Shown: positions 35,692-47,574 of the stretch, piece by piece
Numbering within the stretch: the stretch's first letter is position 1
Layout: the number at the start of each line of letters is the position of its first letter
NCBI GenBank assembly: GCA_951640195.1
Contig: OX621169.1
Span: 930,001 to 994,000 of the forward strand
Direction of reading: 5' to 3'
Length of the DNA stretch: 64,000 nucleotides
DNA from: Porpolomopsis calyptriformis
Taxonomy: Eukaryota; Basidiomycota; Agaricomycetes; Agaricales; Hygrophoraceae
Program-made: the position numbers and the translations under genes
The notes under the pieces: generated by a model
Told to the model about the DNA's origin: nothing
The model's database searches: none
Seen by the model: the letters and a program-made list of their open reading frames with translations, nothing else

Positions 35692-38095
35692 TCAAGTTGC
35701 CGTTTGAATTGAGTCTTCATATGTCTTCACAATTTCCTTGGCGTGTCGTAAGATGTTTGATCGGTCTTCCCAAGTGGCTTCTTCGATCGGATAGCCTTTC
35801 CATTTGACCAAATATTTTCGGCGTCGTTTAGCTCCGGAATGTTGCAGTATAGATTCGACCTCGTATTCTTCTTCGTTTTCGATCAGATCAGGAGGAGGCC
35901 GTGATGTGTCGATGACATCAGGGTGGAGTAATTCATTTCCGACGTTGGGTCTCAGGAGTGAAACGTGAAAGACTGGGTGCAGTCTCCATGTTCCGGGAAT
36001 GTCGATCAGATAAGCAAGGTCTGATATCTTTTTCAAGACCTTGAATGGTCCGGTCCGTCGATTGTCGAGTTTCTTCGAGGGTCGTGTCGTCTTGATATTC
36101 TTGGTGTCCAACCAGACTAGATCTCCTTCTTCATAGGAGGGTGAAGGTTTCCGTTTGCGATCAGCGTATTTCTTCATTGACTCCGTTGTCTTTGATAAGG
36201 ATCGTTCAGCGTTTTGCTGTGCACGTGTAAGGCATTCGTGGAAGGTATTTGCTGCGGGCACGTTGCTTTGATCTGGAATGATCGTGGGAAGGTGAGGATG
36301 ATGTCCGTATTCCATATAGAACGGTGATTGTGAAGTGGCAGAGTGTTGCCGATTATTGTAGGCGAATTCCGCAGAAGCAAGCCATTCTGACCAGTCGTCC
36401 TGCATGAAGTTGGTATAGAAACGCAAGTAAACTTTGAGTTCTTGGTTGGTGCGTTCCGTTTGACCATCTGTTTGAGGATGATATGCAGTGGAGAGGCCGG
36501 AGATGATTCCTAAGGAGTTGTTGAGAGCTTCTGTGAATTTGGACGCAAATTGCACTCCGCGATCGGATATGACCTTTTGGGGCCATCCATGATGTTTCCA
36601 GATGTGATTCCGAAAGAGTCTTGCAGCACCTTCTGATGAAAGATTAGAAGTTGTCGGAATGAAATGAGCACGTTTAGTGAAACGATCGACAACAACCATT
36701 ACAGCATCATAGCCTTGTGACTTGGGGAGTTCGACGATGAGATTGACGGTAATTTCCTTCCATGGTTCCGTAGAAGGGGGTATGGGTTGGAGTAGTCCTG
36801 ACGGCTTCGAGGGGAAGTTCTTGTTTTGTTGACAAGCGGGGCAGGATCGAACGTAGTTGGTGATGTCTTGTGGGGCACCATCCCAAATAAAGTTACGAAG
36901 GACGAGTTCCTTCGTCTTCTCAATGCCAGGGTGGCCAGCGTGGGGGTAGGCGTGGGACAGTCGTATAATATCTGTGCGCAAAGATACTTCCTCCGGCACT
37001 ACTATCCGACCTTCAACATCGCGTACAAGCCCATTGGCTTGGGTCCAAGCGAGTGAGGCATCCTCAAGTTTATCTTGGATCTTCTGTGGGAGTGGGATTT
37101 TGAAGCGTAATCTAGAGAGAAAGCTTGAATTCGACAGTTTGACAATTGAATTTACCCATCGGTCGCGCGCTATCAGAACTTCGTTCTCTATGTCGGCTTC
37201 GACGCCGGGTAAGTAATCCGGGCGCCTGGACAGGCCGTCGGCTTTGTTCTTCCTCCCTGGAACGTATTCAATCTTGAACCCGAACCTGGACAGATACTCA
37301 GACCAACGAGTTTGGCAATTTGATAAGCGAAGATTCTTTGAAAAGTATCGCAAGGCCAAACTGTCCGTCTTGATGAGAATATCGTGTCTTGCTCCTTCGA
37401 GCAGATGACGCCATTGTTTAAAGGAATCAATGATCGCCAGGAGTTCTAGATCATGGGTAGGGTAGTTCTTCTCGGCAGGGGAGGTAGATCTTGAGTGATA
37501 GCCGACAGGCTTCCAGTGTCCGTCATGAAGCTGAGAGAGTATTCCCGCGATTCCAATGATAGAGGCATCGGTTTCCAAGCAATAGGGGAGATCGCGATCA
37601 GGAATATGGAGAACGGGTGCGTTCGTTAAAAGGGACTTAACGTTGTCGAAGGCTTCTTGTCTCCGAGGAGTCCATTCCCACACAGTATCATTGTGCAAGA
37701 GTTCATAGAGAGGGGTAGCGATTCTGGAGAAATCCTTGATATATCTCCGCCAAAAGTTCGCACTGCCCAAGAAGGATTGGAGTTGTTTCACCATTTCCGG
37801 AATAGGCCAAGACATGATAGCGTCGACTTTCTTCGGATTGGTGGTGATTCGTCCTTTGGATAAGACGACTCCGAGATAAATGACTTCTTCCTTCTCGAAC
37901 TGGCACTTGACGGGTTTACACGAGAGTCCGTGTTTCTTCATGATATCTAGAGTTTTGAAAGTCCAGTGTCGCAATTCCCGTAAATCGTCTCCACAAACAA
38001 GCACATCATTGATATAGATGAAAACATTTCCAGAGTCTAGGACTTCTTTGAATCTTGTGTCGATCATCCATTGAAAGGTGGCTGGTGTCACGGAC
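35692..38095 (-). pseudogene. element 2 pol: RT (part), RNase H, integrase, chromodomain
   Basis: A long open frame encodes the second half of RT, RNase H, the integrase zinc finger, the integrase core and a chromodomain ending KEIVKTYEDSIQTAT. RT has YINDVLVCGDD where the catalytic motif should be YIDD. The integrase segment reads VNLIVELPKSQ where element 1 has IDLIVELPKSQ, so the first catalytic Asp is Asn. The chromodomain (RRKYLVKWKGYPIEEATWE) is intact. The apparent ATG-initiated start upstream of 38095 is in solo-LTR sequence and is not natural; the frame was originally continuous with the RT part at 38457-39100. Confidence 0.8.
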
Positions 38096-38461
38096 ACTTT
38101 TTTCTTTTTCCTTTTAGTCATACTTGATTAGTCTCCATTCCGTTCATCCTTCTGCTCTACCGTTTTATATATAGAGACTGATCACATGTACCTTCCTTCC
38201 GACTCTTTCACGAGTCACATTCCGTTTCCGTTATTCTTTTTGTGACTCTTCACTAGTCACATTCCAGATTCCGCTTTGTAATCGTACACACGACTGACTC
38301 ATGGCGACTCAGGTAGTTAGTATATAAAGCCTGATCTTTAGTCAGTAGGTTAAGTTCGATTCCTAGTTAGCTCCCCCACTCTTTAGTCGAATTCCATTTC
38401 CCTCATCAGCCCCTACAACGTGAGAAGTAAAACCCTTCGACTACCAAATCATAACAGCTGG
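38091..38461 (+). mobile_element. solo LTR of a related element, with TSD GCTGG
   Basis: The LTR spans 38096-38456 (361 bp), begins TGTCACGG, ends ATAACA, and is flanked by GCTGG at 38091-38095 and 38457-38461. It shares its ends and general layout with the main family (TATATAAA, then a run resembling AAGTTCGATTC) but is otherwise diverged. It splits the RT gene of element 2. It is therefore the youngest event in this nest. Confidence 0.88.
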
Positions 38462-39100
38462 TGAGTTCCGCAAACCAAAGAACATGACGGTGGGTTTGAA
38501 GGCGCCTGCTTCAGTGATGAAAGCAGCTTTCCATTCGTCGCCTTCCTTGATTCTGACGTTGTTGAATCCCCATCGGATATCCATGACTGTGAACAGAGAA
38601 GCTGTTAGAAGTTTAGGTCGTTGGAGTATTTGATGAAGGAGAGGAAGGGGATAATGGTCAGGAACCGTGTGTTCGTTGAGGTAGCGATAATCCTCGATAG
38701 GGCGTAAGCCAGCATTCTTACCTTTAGCGTTCACTTCTTCGGCTTTCTTTCCAAAGAAGAACGGAGAGACCTGTTTCGATTTGGAAATTCGTATTCGTCC
38801 AGTAGATAAGTTTTCGTCGATGAACTTGTGTAAGTGATCCATCTCAAGAGGGGACATTGCGTATTTCGCGCCTTTGACTGGCCTGAAGGTTTCATCCAGT
38901 TCTATGGCGTGGTTGAATTCCGAATGCGGTGGAAGGCGGTCGAAGGATTCTTTGGCAGACACTAGAATAGTCTTTCCAGTATACCTCCGGTACAAACTTT
39001 CGCATATCTTCTTCCACCGTGCTGGCTCGGGATTCATCCGACTTCGATACGCGTCAATTGATGGCCAGCGTGACCGATTCCATTCCCAGTGACTCCGCAT
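38457..39100 (-). pseudogene. element 2 N-terminal reverse transcriptase
   Basis: Encodes PHSEFNHAIELDETFRPVKG, the GRIRISKSKQVSPFFFGKK strand, RPIEDYRYLNEHTVPDHYPL and MDIRWGFNNVRIKEGDEW, all conserved RT blocks, up to FFGLRNSPA where the solo LTR interrupts. The frame then resumes at TFQWMIDTRF on the other side. Confidence 0.8.
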
Positions 39101-39620
39101 CTTTCGCTATCCATCGTGGTAGAGGGAAATCTTTGCTATCCAGAGCCAGTGTTGCCTCTTTCCAATCGATGTTGGGGTTGTGCTTTTTGAGCCACGGGAA
39201 GCCGAGGATAATATCTGTCTTAGATCCGAGATCGGTCACTTCCAATCGGATCCGTTCATTGTGTCCTCCAGGAGCCTCTAACCAAATATCAATATCATTC
39301 TCGATAGGTCCGCCTCGGTTTTCAGATCCATCGGCATTCCGTACAGGGATTGGGGTTTCCAATCGTGTTAGAGTAAAATTGTGGCGAGCTGCGAAAGATT
39401 CGTCCACGAAATTTCCAGAGGCTCCACTATCAACCAGAGCAGTGGCCGGGACACGTCGACCAGTGTCGGTAGCTTCAATTCAAACGTCCAAAATGAGTCT
39501 GAGATTGCCTTCTTCAAGAGTACCAAGAATTCGAAATAGATTGCATGGAGTGGTGGTACATTCTTGAGTAGATACATCTGTAACGGTAGGTGAAGCATTC
39601 GGACCCTTTAAAAACCCTGT
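39054..39620 (-). pseudogene. element 2 retropepsin-like protease region
   Basis: The protease region covers the frame containing SFAARHNFTLTRLETPI, ILGFPWLKKHNPNIDWKEA and, just upstream, the active-site strand matching ATALVDSGASGNF of element 1. It lies in a different frame from gag and RT, with the same frame changes as in element 1. Confidence 0.65.
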
Positions 39621-39979
39621 TCTTTCAGTTCCTTGACGAGCTGAGCTTTTCTCTCCTTCGGCAAGCGATTGATCCCGCAGTTGTCCACCACACGAATAGT
39701 TTCCTCCGTAGTAGCTGGGGAAACCACCTCGTCGACTCGTTCCGTCTCGATTCCACGAACACTTCGTCCTCGACCTCACCCTGTGGTTGGTCTTCCTCGT
39801 CGTTGTCCGGCAGGGGCACTACTCGATGAGCGCGCTGTCGGAGGAGGGGCATGAGAGGAATTTGGACACTTGTTCGCCCAATGACCTGACTCTCTGCAGC
39901 GATAGCAGTTGCCTCACGGAACACGCAATATTGATGATGAGGAAGGTGTCTCCTGTTTGACAGGAGCAGAGGAGGGAGT

Positions 39980-40765
39980 TCAGGTCGTCGTTCGAGCCAC
40001 GGTCTCCCTGGGAGTATAGTAGTTACTCCGGGGAGCGGCACGACGCTCAAGTGCAAGTTCAAGACGTTGTCGGTCGAAGACGGAAGCTTTTCGCTTCCAA
40101 GCGTTAAGGGTGGCGGGGATGGGATCAAGGGCATATATTTTTTCGAGAATTCCGGGGTTGAGGCCATTCTGGTAGAAAACTTTGAGCGCGTCATCGTTGA
40201 ATCCAGTTTCGTCCGCGAGAGCTCCGAATCGTACATTATAATTGTCCACAGTAGAAAGTCCTTGGGTTACCTTTTGAATTTTGACCTGAGCTGTCGCTCT
40301 CGCGTCAACGTCTCCGAAACATTCCTCGAGCTCTTCCATGAAATCCTCGTAATCGGCTCCGACCCACTGAGTACGTTTGAGCTCTTGGGTCTGCTGTCGG
40401 GCCCACGACTGGGCAACTCCAATCTTCATAAACGACAAGACATAAGTAATCTTCTGTCTGTCGGACCATTGGCTGTCGTCAAGGACTAGACGACAAGCTT
40501 GAATGAAGTTGAGACATTTGGCAGCAGACCCGTCGTATTCATCGGGTTTGGCAATCTTAATGGAGGGGGGAGCAGGTTGTTGAGGCTGTTGAGGCAGAAG
40601 AGGCTGTTGGGGTTGTGGAGGAGGTTGGGGTTGTTGTTGTTGGAGCTGGGTGATTAGCTGTTGTTGTTGGGTGATGGTTTGTTCGAGTTGACGAACAGTG
40701 GCCACCAAGGTCGCAATATCAATGGTAGGGGGTTTGGTGGGGGCGTCAGCGGACGTTCCTGACAT
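39980..40765 (-). pseudogene. element 2 gag
   Basis: Begins MSGTSADAPTKPPTIDIATL at 40765, followed by a Gln/Pro-rich stretch and the capsid-like region (DEYDGSAAKCLNFIQACRLV, QSWARQQTQELKRTQW). It stops at a TGA after VARTTT, where element 1 has CGA. The CCHC knuckle therefore lies beyond the premature stop. Confidence 0.75.
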
Positions 40766-41208
40766 ATTGGTAGATGTCGGTTGTTGTGGAGTTGCTGGAG
40801 CTGTTGGTGTTGGTGTTGGTGTCGCAGAGGAAAGTTGGGAGTAAAGGGAACCATATCATCCTGGTGGAGTAGCAGTTCGTTGATGAACTGGTCTCGTCGT
40901 TGATGTTGAAGATGAAGTGAAGAGTCCTCTTGTTCTTGATCGAGTCCGTGGTCCTAGAGAGGCAGGAGCAGGGGTAGGAGTAGCTAGCGTTTCTTCGAGG
41001 ACTGAAGAAAAGGATGGTTCTTGATCTCGAATCGTAGCTGAAAAGGTCGATCTTGAGAGGGGGTCTTCGTAGTGTTCTTCAACGTCTGAGTTGTCGGTGG
41101 AAGCCAGGATGGAAGTGGGTAAGGGGTAAAGAGGTGATATCAATGATCACAGTGATGAGGGAGGTTTGGATAAGCAGGTGGGAGAGAACCAGAAGGAAGT
41201 CTGATTCT

Positions 41209-41607
41209 TGTTATAAACCGGTTGTTCGGAACGCGTTTTACTTCGGGTGTTCTGTCCCAAGAGATATAGAGGATGGTTCCAAGTCCTTGTTATGAGTAGG
41301 CTAACGAGGAATCAGACTTAAGGTCTGATACATACAGAAGTACTCTTTATATACTGACTACTTATCTGTGTGAGTCAGTGCGACATACATGAGGCAGAGA
41401 TAAGGGTGAGTCATCGTGATCGATGACGAATCATAAAGGGGTTGAAACATAACGGAAATGAAGTGTGTCCGCATATGGGTAAAGTGCTGGGGAATCCCGA
41501 AGAAAGGTAATGGGGAATCCCGATAACAAATGGGGGGAATCCCAAGATAAGAGATAGGTTTGCATACGATAAGATAAAGAAAAAGAAGGAAAATTACGAC
41601 CGTGACA
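41209..41607 (-). repeat. 5' LTR of element 2
   Basis: 399 bp, minus orientation; differs from the LTR at 34385-34783 at about two positions. On the minus strand it is followed by the same leader and GAATCAGACTT primer site as in element 1. Confidence 0.92.
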
Positions 41608-41977
41608 ACCTCTTTACCCCTTACCCACTTCCATCCTGGCTTCCACCGACAACTCAGACGTTGAAGAACACTACGAAGACCCCCTCTCAAGATCGACCTT
41701 TTCAGCTACAATTCGAGATCAAGAACCATCCTTTTCTTCAGTCCTTGAAGAAACGCTAGCTACTCCTACCCCTGCTCCTGCCTCTCTAGGACCACGGACT
41801 CGATCAAGAACAAGAGGACTCTTCACTTCATCTTCAACATCAGCAACGAGACCAGTTCATCAACGAACTGCTACTCCACCAGGATGATATGGTTCCCTTT
41901 ACTCCCAACTTTCCTCTGCGACACCTACACCAACACCAACAGCTCCAACAACTCCACAACAACCGACATCTACCAAT

Positions 41978-42958
41978 ATGTCAGGAACGTCCGCTAACGC
42001 CCCCACCAATCCCCCTACCATTGATATTGCGACCTTGGTGGCCACTGTTCGTCAACTCGAACAAACCATCACCCAACAACAACAGCTAATTACCCAGCTC
42101 CAACAACAACAACCCCAACCTCCTCCACAACCCCAACAGCCTCTTTTGCCTCAACAACCTGCTCCCCCCTCCATCAAGATTGCCAAACCCGATGAATATG
42201 ATGGGTCTGCTGCCAAATGTCTCAACTTCATTCAAGCTTGTCGTCTAGTCCTTGACGACAGCCAATGGTCCGACAGACAGAAGATTACTTATGTCTTGTC
42301 GTTTATGAAGATTGGAGTTGCCCAGTCGTGGGCCCGACAGCAGACCCAAGAGCTCAAACGTACTCAGTGGGTCAGAGCTGATTACGAGGATTTCATGGAA
42401 GAGCTTGAGGAATGTTTCGGAGACGTTGACGCGAGAGCGACAGCTCAGGTCAAAATTCAAAAGGTAACCCAAGGACTTTCTACTGTGGACAATTATAATG
42501 TACGATTCGGAGCTCTCGCGGACGAAACTGGATTCAACGACGACGCGCTCAAAGTTTTCTACCGGAACGGCCTCAACCCCGGAATTCTCGAAAAAATATA
42601 TGCCCTTGATCCCATCCCCGCCACCCTTAATGCTTGGAAGCGAAAAGCTTCCGTCTTCGACCGACAATGTCTCGAACTTGCACTTGAGCGTCGTGCCACT
42701 CCCCGGAGTAACTACTATACTCCCAGGGAGACCGTGGCTCGAACGACGACCCGAACTCCCTCCTCTGCTCCTGTCAAACAGGAGACACCTTCCTCATCAT
42801 CAATATTGCGTGTTCCGCGAGGCAACTGCTATCGCTGCAGAGAGTCAGGTCATTGGGCGAACAAGTGTCCAAATTCCTCTCATGCCCCTCCTCCGACAGC
42901 ACGCTCATCGAGTAGTGCCCCTGCCGGACAACGACGAGGAAGACCAACCACAGGGTGA
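41978..42958 (+). pseudogene. element 1 gag
   Basis: 326 codons from MSGTSANAPTNPPTID, then a Gln/Pro-rich segment, a capsid-like helical domain (FIQACRLVLDDSQWSDRQKI, DADARATAQ-like region), and the zinc knuckle CYRCRESGHWANKC. A TGA after RPTTG stops the frame, but the same frame continues for another 50 codons (VDEVVSPATTEETIRV) to a TAA. An upstream stretch of about 95 codons in the leader reads into gag through another TGA (after TPPG). Both TGAs are also in element 2 and fit CGA-to-TGA change. The natural start is therefore uncertain. Confidence 0.78.
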
Positions 42959-43129
42959 GGTCGAGGACGAAGTGTTCGTGGAATCGAGACGGAACGAGTC
43001 GACGAGGTGGTTTCCCCAGCTACTACGGAGGAAACTATTCGTGTGGTGGACAACTGCGGGATCAATCGCTTGCCGAAGGAGAGAAAAGCTCAGCTCGTCA
43101 AGGAACTGAAAGAACAGGGTTTTTAAAGG

Positions 43130-43842
43130 GTCCGAATGCTTCACCTACCGTTACAGACGTATCTACTCAAGAATGTACCACCACTCCATGCAATCTATTT
43201 CGAATTCTTAGTACTCTTGAAGAAGGCAATCTCAGACTCATTTTGGACGTTTGGATTGAAGCTACCGACACTGGTCGACGTGTCCCGGCCACTGCTCTGG
43301 TTGATAGTGGAGCCTCTGGAAATTTCGTGGACGAATCTTTCGCAGCTCGCCACAATTTTACTCTAACACGATTGGAAACCCCAATCCCCATACGGAATGC
43401 CGATGGATCTGAAAACCGAGGTGGACCCATCGAGAACGATATTGATATTTGGTTAGAGGCTCCTGGAGGACACAATGAATGGATCCGATTGGAAGTGACC
43501 GATCTCGGATCTAAGACGGATATTATCCTTGGCTTCCCATGGCTCAAAAAGCACAACCCCAACATCGATTGGAAAGAGGCAACACTGGCTCTGGATAGCA
43601 AAGATTTCCCTCTACCACGATGGATAGCGAAAGATGCGGAGTCACTGGGAATGGAATTAGTCACGCTGGCCATGAATCGATGCGTATCGAAGTCGGATGA
43701 ATCCCGAGCCAGCACGGTGGAAGAAGATATGCGAAAGTTTGTACCGGAGGTATACTGGAAAGACTATTCTAGTGTCTGCCAAAGAATCCTTCGACCGCCT
43801 TCCACCGCATTCGGAATTCGACCACGCCATAGAACTGGATGA
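43130..43842 (+). pseudogene. element 1 retropepsin-like protease
   Basis: Contains ATALVDSGASGNFVDESF, an aspartic protease active site DSGA, then ETPIPIRNADGS and ILGFPWLKKHNPNIDWKEA, typical of gypsy proteases. It lies in frame 1, while gag and RT are in frame 2. The shift into RT occurs at SSV followed by AKESFDRLPPHSEF near 43780, at the same place in both copies. It is either a programmed shift or an inherited lesion. Confidence 0.78.
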
Positions 43843-45199
43843 AACCTTCAGGCCAGTCAAAGGCGTGAAATACGCAATGTCCCCTCTTGAGATGGATCAC
43901 TTACACAAGTTTATCGACGAAAACTTATCTACTGGACGAATACGAATTTCCAAATCGAAACAGGTCTCTCCGTTCTTGTTTGGAAAGAAAGCCGAAGAAG
44001 TGAACGCTAAAGGTAAGAATGCTGGCTTACGCCCTATCGAGGATTATCGCTACCTCAACGAACACACAGTTCCTGACCATTATCCCCTTCCTCTCCTTCA
44101 TCAAATACTCCAACGACCTAAACTTCTAACAGCTTCTCTGTTCACAGTCATGGATATCCGATGGGGATTCAACAACGTCAGAATCAAGGAAGGCGACGAA
44201 TGGAAAGCCGCTTTCATCACTGAAGCAGGCGCCTTCGAACCCACTGTCATGTTCTTTGGTTTGCGGAACTCACCAGCCACCTTTCAACGGATGATCGACA
44301 CAAGATTCAAAGAAGTCCTAGACTCTGGAAATGTTTTCATCTATATCGATAACGTGCTTGTTTGTGGAGACGATTTACAGGAATTGCGACACTGGACTTT
44401 CAAAACTCTAGATATCATGAAGAAACACGGACTCTCGTGTAAACCCGTCAAGTGCCAGTTCGAGAAGGAAGAAGTCATTTATCTCGGAGTCGTCTTATCC
44501 AAAGGACGAATCACCACCAATCCGAAGAAAGTCGACGCTATCATGTCTTGGCCTATTCCGGAAATGGTGAAACAACTCCAATCCTTCTTGGGCAGTGCGA
44601 ACTTTTGGCGGAGATATATCAAGGATTTCTCCAGAATCGCTACCCCTCTCTATGAACTCTTGCACAATGATACTGTGTGGGAATGGACTCCTCGGAGACA
44701 AGAAGCCTTCGACAACATTAAGTCCCTTTTAACGAACGCGCCCGTTCTCCATATTCCTGATCGCGATCTCCCCTATTGCTTGGAAACCGATGCCTCTATC
44801 ATTGGAATCGCGGGAATACTCTCTCAGCTTCATGACGGACACTGGAAGCCTGTCGGCTATCACTCAAGATCTACCTCCCCTGCCGAGAAGAACTACCCTA
44901 CCCACGATCTAGAACTCCTGGCGATCATTGATTCCTTTAAACAATGGCGTCATCTGCTCGAAGGAGCAAGACACGATATTCTCATCAAGACGGACAGTTT
45001 GGCCTTGCGATACTTTTCAAAGAATCTTCGCTTATCAAATCGCCAAACTCGTTGGTCTGAGTATCTGTCCAGGTTCGGGTTCAAGATTGAATATATTCCA
45101 GGGAGGAAGAACAAAGCCGATGGCCTGTCCAGGCACCCGGATTACTTACCCAGCGTCGAAGCCGACGTGGAGAACGAAGTTCTGATAGCACGCGACTGA
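43697..45199 (+). pseudogene. element 1 reverse transcriptase and RNase H
   Basis: RT blocks: RISKSKQVSPFLFGKK, LRPIEDYRYLNEHTVPDHYP, FTVMDIRWGFNNVRI, FFGLRNSPATFQRM and NVFIYIDNVLVCGDD. The catalytic YIDD is YIDN here, which should abolish polymerase activity. RNase H follows (LETDASIIGIAGILSQLHDG and KTDSLALRYFSKNL). The frame ends at a TGA after LIARD (45197-45199), where element 2 has CGA (Arg). Confidence 0.85.
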
Positions 45200-45220
45200 T
45201 GGGTAAATTCAATTGTCAAA

Positions 45221-46666
45221 TTGTCGAATTCAAGCTTTCTCTCTAGATTACGCTTCAAAATCCCACTCCCACAGAAGATCCAAGATAAACTCGAGGATGC
45301 CTCACTCGCTTGGACCCAAGCCGATGGGCTTGTACGCAATGTTGAAGGTCGGATAGTAGTGCCGGAGGAAGTATCTTTGCGCACAGATATTATACGACTG
45401 TCCCACGCCTACCCCCATGCTGGCCACCCTGGCATTGAGAAGACGAAGGAACTCATCCTTCGTAACTTTATTTGGGATGGTGCCCCACAAGACATCACCA
45501 ACTACATTCGATCCTGCCCCGCTTGTCAACAAAACAAGAACTTCCCCTCGAAGCCGTCAGGACTACTCCAACCCATACCCCCCTCTACGGAACCATGGAA
45601 GGAAATTACCATCGATCTCATCGTCGAACTCCCCAAGTCACAAGGCTATGATGCTGTAATGGTTGTTGTCGATTGTTTCACTAAACGTGCTCATTTCATT
45701 CCAACAACTTCTAATCTTTCATCAGAAGGTGCTGCAAGACTCTTTCGGAATCACATCTGGAAACATCATGGATGGCCCCAAAAGGTCATATCCGATCGCA
45801 GAGTGCAATTTGCGTCCAAATTCACAGAAGCTCTCAACAACTCCTTAGGAATCATCTCCGGCCTCTCCACTGCGTATCATCCTCAAACAGATGGTCAAAC
45901 GGAACGCACCAACCAAGAACTCGAAGTTTACTTGTGTTTCTATACCAACTTCATGCAGGACGACTGGTCAGAATGGCTTGCTTCTGCGGAATTCGCCTAC
46001 AATAATCGGCAACACTCTGCCACTTCACAATCACCGTTCTATATGGAATACAGACGTCATCCTCACCTTCCCACGATCATTCCGGATCAAAGCAACATGC
46101 CCGCAGCAAATACCTTCCACGAACGCCTTACACGTGCACAGCAAAACGCCGAACGATCCTTATCAAAGACGACAGAGTCAATGAAGAAATACGCTGATCG
46201 CAAACAGAAACCTTCACCCTCCTACGAAGAAGGAGATCTAGTCTGGTTAGACACCAAGAATATCAAGACGACACGACCCTCGAAGAAACTCGACAATCGA
46301 CGGACCGGACCATTCAAGGTCTTGAAAAAGATATCAGACCTTGCTTATCTGATCGACATTCCCGGAACATGGAGACTGCACCCAGTCTTTCACGTTTCAC
46401 TCCTGAGACCCAACGTCGGAAATGAATTACTCCACCCTGATGTCATCGACACATCACGGCCTCCTCCTGATCTGATCGAAAACGAAGAAGAATACGAGGT
46501 CGAATCTATACTGCAACATTCCGGAGCTAAACGACGCCGAAAATATTTGGTCAAATGGAAAGGCTATCCGATCGAAGAAGCCACTTGGGAAGACCGATCA
46601 AACATCTTACGACACGCCAAGGAAATTGTGAAGACGTATGAAGACTCAATTCAAACGGCGACTTGA
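45221..46666 (+). pseudogene. element 1 integrase with chromodomain
   Basis: Continues the RT frame after the TGA. The HHCC zinc finger is HAYPHAGHPGIEKTKEL with SCPACQQNK. The DDE core reads IDLIVELPKSQGYDAVM, VISDRRVQFASKF and AYHPQTDGQTERTNQELE. The C-terminus has the GPY-like DLVWLDTKNIKTTRPSKKL and a chromodomain with KYLVKWKGYPIEEATWEDR. Chromodomains of this type direct insertion to heterochromatin. Conservative Gly in the SDRG motif is Arg here. Confidence 0.85.
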
Positions 46667-46798
46667 TTCTATTCATTCATTTGTCATCATCTCGTCTGCC
46701 AAGAATTGACCTCTATTTTTAAAACCACTCCTTATAAACTGCCGGACATCTCCACTTCCCTTCACGATCCAAATTATACACCCCTCAACAACTTTACC

Positions 46799-47539
46799 AT
46801 GCCCGCTACACGATCCACACGATCCCCCTCTCCTCAAGTCGCCATCCAACGTTCTGGACGGATTCCCTCGTCCGCCCTCCGCTCTCCCACTCCTGGTCCC
46901 TCTACCTCTGCTTCCTCTCCTCGACAATTACGTTGACAAGCTCGCGCACGCGCGGAAGACTTCTATACCATTCAGACCCCTCCCCCCGAAGACCCCGCCG
47001 TCACCATCTCCCGTCTCACGGTTCACAGTAACAGTGTCAGCAACTGGAACCGTGAACTTCGTCAAGAACGCGAAGTTCTGAAAGCCGAACTCAAAGCGTC
47101 GGAGAAAAGCGCATTATTTTGGAAGAATCGTTGGGATGAAAGTGAGTTGAAAGTTTGGGAGCTTCAACGTCAGAAGAAGAAAACGTGGGTCGATTGCTAC
47201 GACGTCACCACCCACGCCATCATCGTCAAGCTCATAGAAGAAAGTCGGAGATCTGAACGGCTCACCAGGGAGGATTTCCTCTGAGCCCAACGAGACCTCG
47301 CGACGACGGAAACTTTAATCGAGTATGGAAGAACGGTCGAATACCCCATCAACGTCAACCTAGAATACCCGATCGATGACGACGACGACGTCGCGACAGT
47401 CCGAGCCCCCTCCCCCATTGAAGCGACTTTGGAAGCCAAACCCGCCGCTTCCCCCTCGGTGGCTGTTGAGGCCCCCGCCACCGAGGAAATCCCGACTCAG
47501 GCCTCGGAAGATGAAACGACCGACACCGCCCAAGTTTGA
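46799..47539 (+). pseudogene. element 1 third ORF (coiled-coil protein)
   Basis: A 247-codon frame from MPATRSTRSPSPQV to TDTAQV between pol and the 3' LTR, with two in-frame TGAs (after SPRQLR and after EDFL). The second is shared with element 2; the first is CAA in element 2. The middle is rich in charged heptads (LRQEREVLKAELKASEKSA) and the end is acidic. The conserved length and frame in both copies suggest it was once translated. No database family comes to mind. Confidence 0.6.
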
Positions 47540-47574
47540 AATTCGGGACGAATTTCTTTAAAAGTTGAGGTGTA

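Larger units (their letters stand above)
34385..41607 (-). mobile_element. Ty3/gypsy chromovirus, element 2 (nested, inverted copy)
   Basis: Full-length copy of the same family as element 1, on the minus strand, inserted 78 bp downstream of element 1's 5' LTR. Its LTRs (5' at 41209-41607, 3' at 34385-34783) are both 399 bp and differ at only about two positions. The TSD ACCTC is seen at 34380-34384 and 41608-41612, and joining these restores the element 1 leader. Total length is 7223 bp, of which 361 bp plus 5 bp are a solo LTR insertion at 38096-38456. Its RT and integrase catalytic Asp codons are changed, and gag carries an extra TGA. Confidence 0.92.

Noticed and set aside
38096..38121. 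Apparent start of the long element 2 pol frame (MTKRKKKKVS)
   Set aside because: These residues are encoded by the solo LTR inserted into the RT gene; the fusion is an accident of insertion.
41880..47285. Recoding of TGA as a sense codon in the retrotransposons
   Set aside because: Where copies differ, the other has CGA or CAA, and host genes use TGA as a normal stop, so C-to-T decay is simpler.
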